A DNA stretch of 7,317 nucleotides from an uncultured Clostridia bacterium (GTDB lineage: Bacteria > Bacillota > Clostridia > Oscillospirales > Oscillospiraceae). Of this stretch, positions 7,050 through 7,317 are shown one piece after another (positions within the stretch are counted from its first letter, which is position 1; every line of letters starts with the position of its first letter). Both the position numbers and the translations under genes were made by a program. The notes below the pieces were generated by a model, which saw nothing but the letters and a program-made list of their open reading frames with translations, did no database searches and was not told the origin of the DNA. The stretch is taken from assembly GCA_946060825.1 (NCBI GenBank), contig CAMGPO010000057.1, positions 1 through 7,317 on the forward strand. The letters run 5' to 3'.

Positions 7050-7098
7050 GCGGCAGTTTTTCTCCGTTTTTCGCGGTTTCCCCTTGCAAAACTGCCGC
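7050..7098. repeat. 11-bp inverted repeat around the rightward promoter's -35
   Basis: GCGGCAGTTTT (7050-7060) and AAAACTGCCGC (7088-7098) are perfect inverted copies with 27 bases between them, 38 bp centre to centre. The right arm covers the end of the -35 hexamer and part of the -35/-10 spacer. A protein bound to it would block polymerase. Confidence 0.6.
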
Positions 7099-7112
7099 CC
7101 CTGTGTTATATT
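7084..7112 (+). promoter_or_regulatory. Rightward sigma-A-type promoter
   Basis: TTGCAA (7084-7089), a 17-base spacer and TATATT (7107-7112). A TG two bases before the -10 gives an extended form. The expected start is near 7119, some 30 bases before the ATG at 7151, a sensible leader length that just includes the AAGGAGG ribosome site. Confidence 0.7.
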
Positions 7113-7150
7113 TGACCGCGATGAAAATCCACACAAGGAGGGCGGTTCCC

Positions 7151-7231
7151 ATGAAAACACTTCTGCTGTTTCCCCGGTTCCGCACTCCCTTTTTTGCGCC
7201 CAAAACGGAGCTTCTGCCGGCCATCCGCTGA
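7151..7231 (+). CDS. Small ORF of 26 residues, candidate leader peptide
   Basis: I do not recognise this peptide. It begins MKTLLLFPRFR and is rich in Leu, Phe, Pro and Arg, with no membrane segment long enough for a toxin-type helix. Support for translation is a near-consensus promoter upstream, and AAGGAGG (7135-7141) nine bases before the ATG. An in-frame ATG at 7121 lies too close to the predicted transcript start and has no ribosome site. The TGA stop is at 7229-7231. After it, the RNA can form alternative pairings that end on a Shine-Dalgarno-like sequence at the window edge, which suggests a regulatory uORF for a gene beyond 7317. It contains an Arg-Phe-Arg triplet (9-11), the type of motif that stalls ribosomes in some macrolide-inducible leaders. 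Alternatives: an unregulated small protein, or the first part of a longer gene broken by the TGA. Confidence 0.5.
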   Translation: MKTLLLFPRFRTPFFAPKTELLPAIR

Positions 7232-7317
7232 CAGAGGGAGTATTGGTATTTGCTCTTCTGTTTCCGTTTTGTCCCCGGCGATTTGAACCGGCTTGGGCGC
7301 AACAGGACAGAGAGGAG
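7232..7317 (+). promoter_or_regulatory. Candidate attenuator RNA with mutually exclusive pairings and a buried ribosome site
   Basis: Segment 1 (7232-7238, right after the TGA) can pair with 7254-7260 in seven pairs, two of them G-U. Segment 2 (7253-7265) can instead pair with segment 3 (7305-7317, ending GAGAGGAG) in 11 of 13 positions, one of them G-U. Short inner helices (TTG 7269-7271 with CAA 7300-7302, CCC 7273-7275 with GGG 7295-7297) add support. The second fold hides a purine-rich Shine-Dalgarno-like site expected to serve a gene starting past the window. The pairings were found by eye, with no energy calculation. Confidence 0.35.

Larger units (their letters stand above)
6832..7150. 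other. 319-base intergenic control region between divergent transcripts
   Basis: No convincing protein gene is seen here. It holds the leader and promoter of the leftward U32-maf-mreCD-mrdA operon on its left side. In the middle are an AT-rich palindrome and GC-rich sequence with weak hairpin potential. On the right side are an inverted repeat and a rightward promoter serving the small ORF at 7151. Reading frames crossing it (for example 6921-7115 plus, 7003-7302 minus) lack properly spaced ribosome sites and protein-like composition. Confidence 0.6.

Noticed and set aside
6914..7115. 64-codon GTG-start ORF at 6921-7115 behind a near-perfect AAAAGGAGGTGG sequence
   Set aside because: The Shine-Dalgarno match abuts the GTG with no spacing, there is no later in-frame start, the predicted protein is Pro/Arg/Phe-rich with no family features, and the region overlaps the leftward promoter.
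7003..7302. 99-codon minus-strand ORF at the right edge
   Set aside because: It has a TTG start with no ribosome site. It runs antisense through the rightward promoter and small ORF, and its composition is not protein-like.
7225..7317. Open plus-strand frame with a TTG near 7240 running off the window
   Set aside because: There is no adequate ribosome site and the short sequence has no recognisable features.

Overview
The window looks like chromosomal housekeeping DNA from a GC-rich member of the Firmicutes (class Clostridia). My best guess is an Oscillospiraceae-like gut anaerobe. The reasons are the gene order maf-mreC-mreD-PBP2, strong AGGAGG-type ribosome binding sites, a high-GC third codon position, and a methionyl-tRNA synthetase carrying the C-terminal tRNA-binding domain. 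The taxon is inference only; there is no rRNA or other marker to fix it.

Layout. Bases 1-515 (+) are the 3' end of metG. Two strong hairpin terminators (528-555 and 590-615) separate it from a convergent, leftward operon that fills 634-6831 on the minus strand. In transcription order the operon is: a long U32-family protein (RlhA-like, 6831-4747), maf (4745-4158), mreC (4153-3323, TTG start), mreD (3276-2758, apparently an ATC start) and the class B penicillin-binding protein PBP2/mrdA (2754-634). Four of the five genes sit within 1-4 bases of a neighbour; the exception is a 46-base mreC-mreD gap. A good extended -10 promoter (6903-6911, minus) and a leader hairpin precede the operon. MreC, MreD and PBP2 are core parts of the rod elongation machinery (lateral peptidoglycan synthesis). 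Maf is a house-cleaning nucleotide pyrophosphatase historically linked to septum formation. The U32 protein is probably an RNA-modification enzyme. MreB and RodA, the usual partners, are not in the window.

Right edge (6832-7317). This accessory-looking stretch is the least ordinary part. It carries an AT-rich palindrome (6943-6960), an 11-bp inverted repeat (7050-7060/7088-7098) overlapping the -35 of a near-consensus rightward promoter (7084-7112), and a 26-codon ORF with a good Shine-Dalgarno sequence (7151-7231). Directly behind it, two mutually exclusive RNA pairings can be drawn, the second of which buries a Shine-Dalgarno-like sequence at the window end. This is the architecture expected of a leader-peptide-controlled gene starting just beyond the window. 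The sequence supports the geometry, but function is inference.

I see no transposon, CRISPR array, tRNA or rRNA. The long antisense reading frames are shadows produced by high GC.
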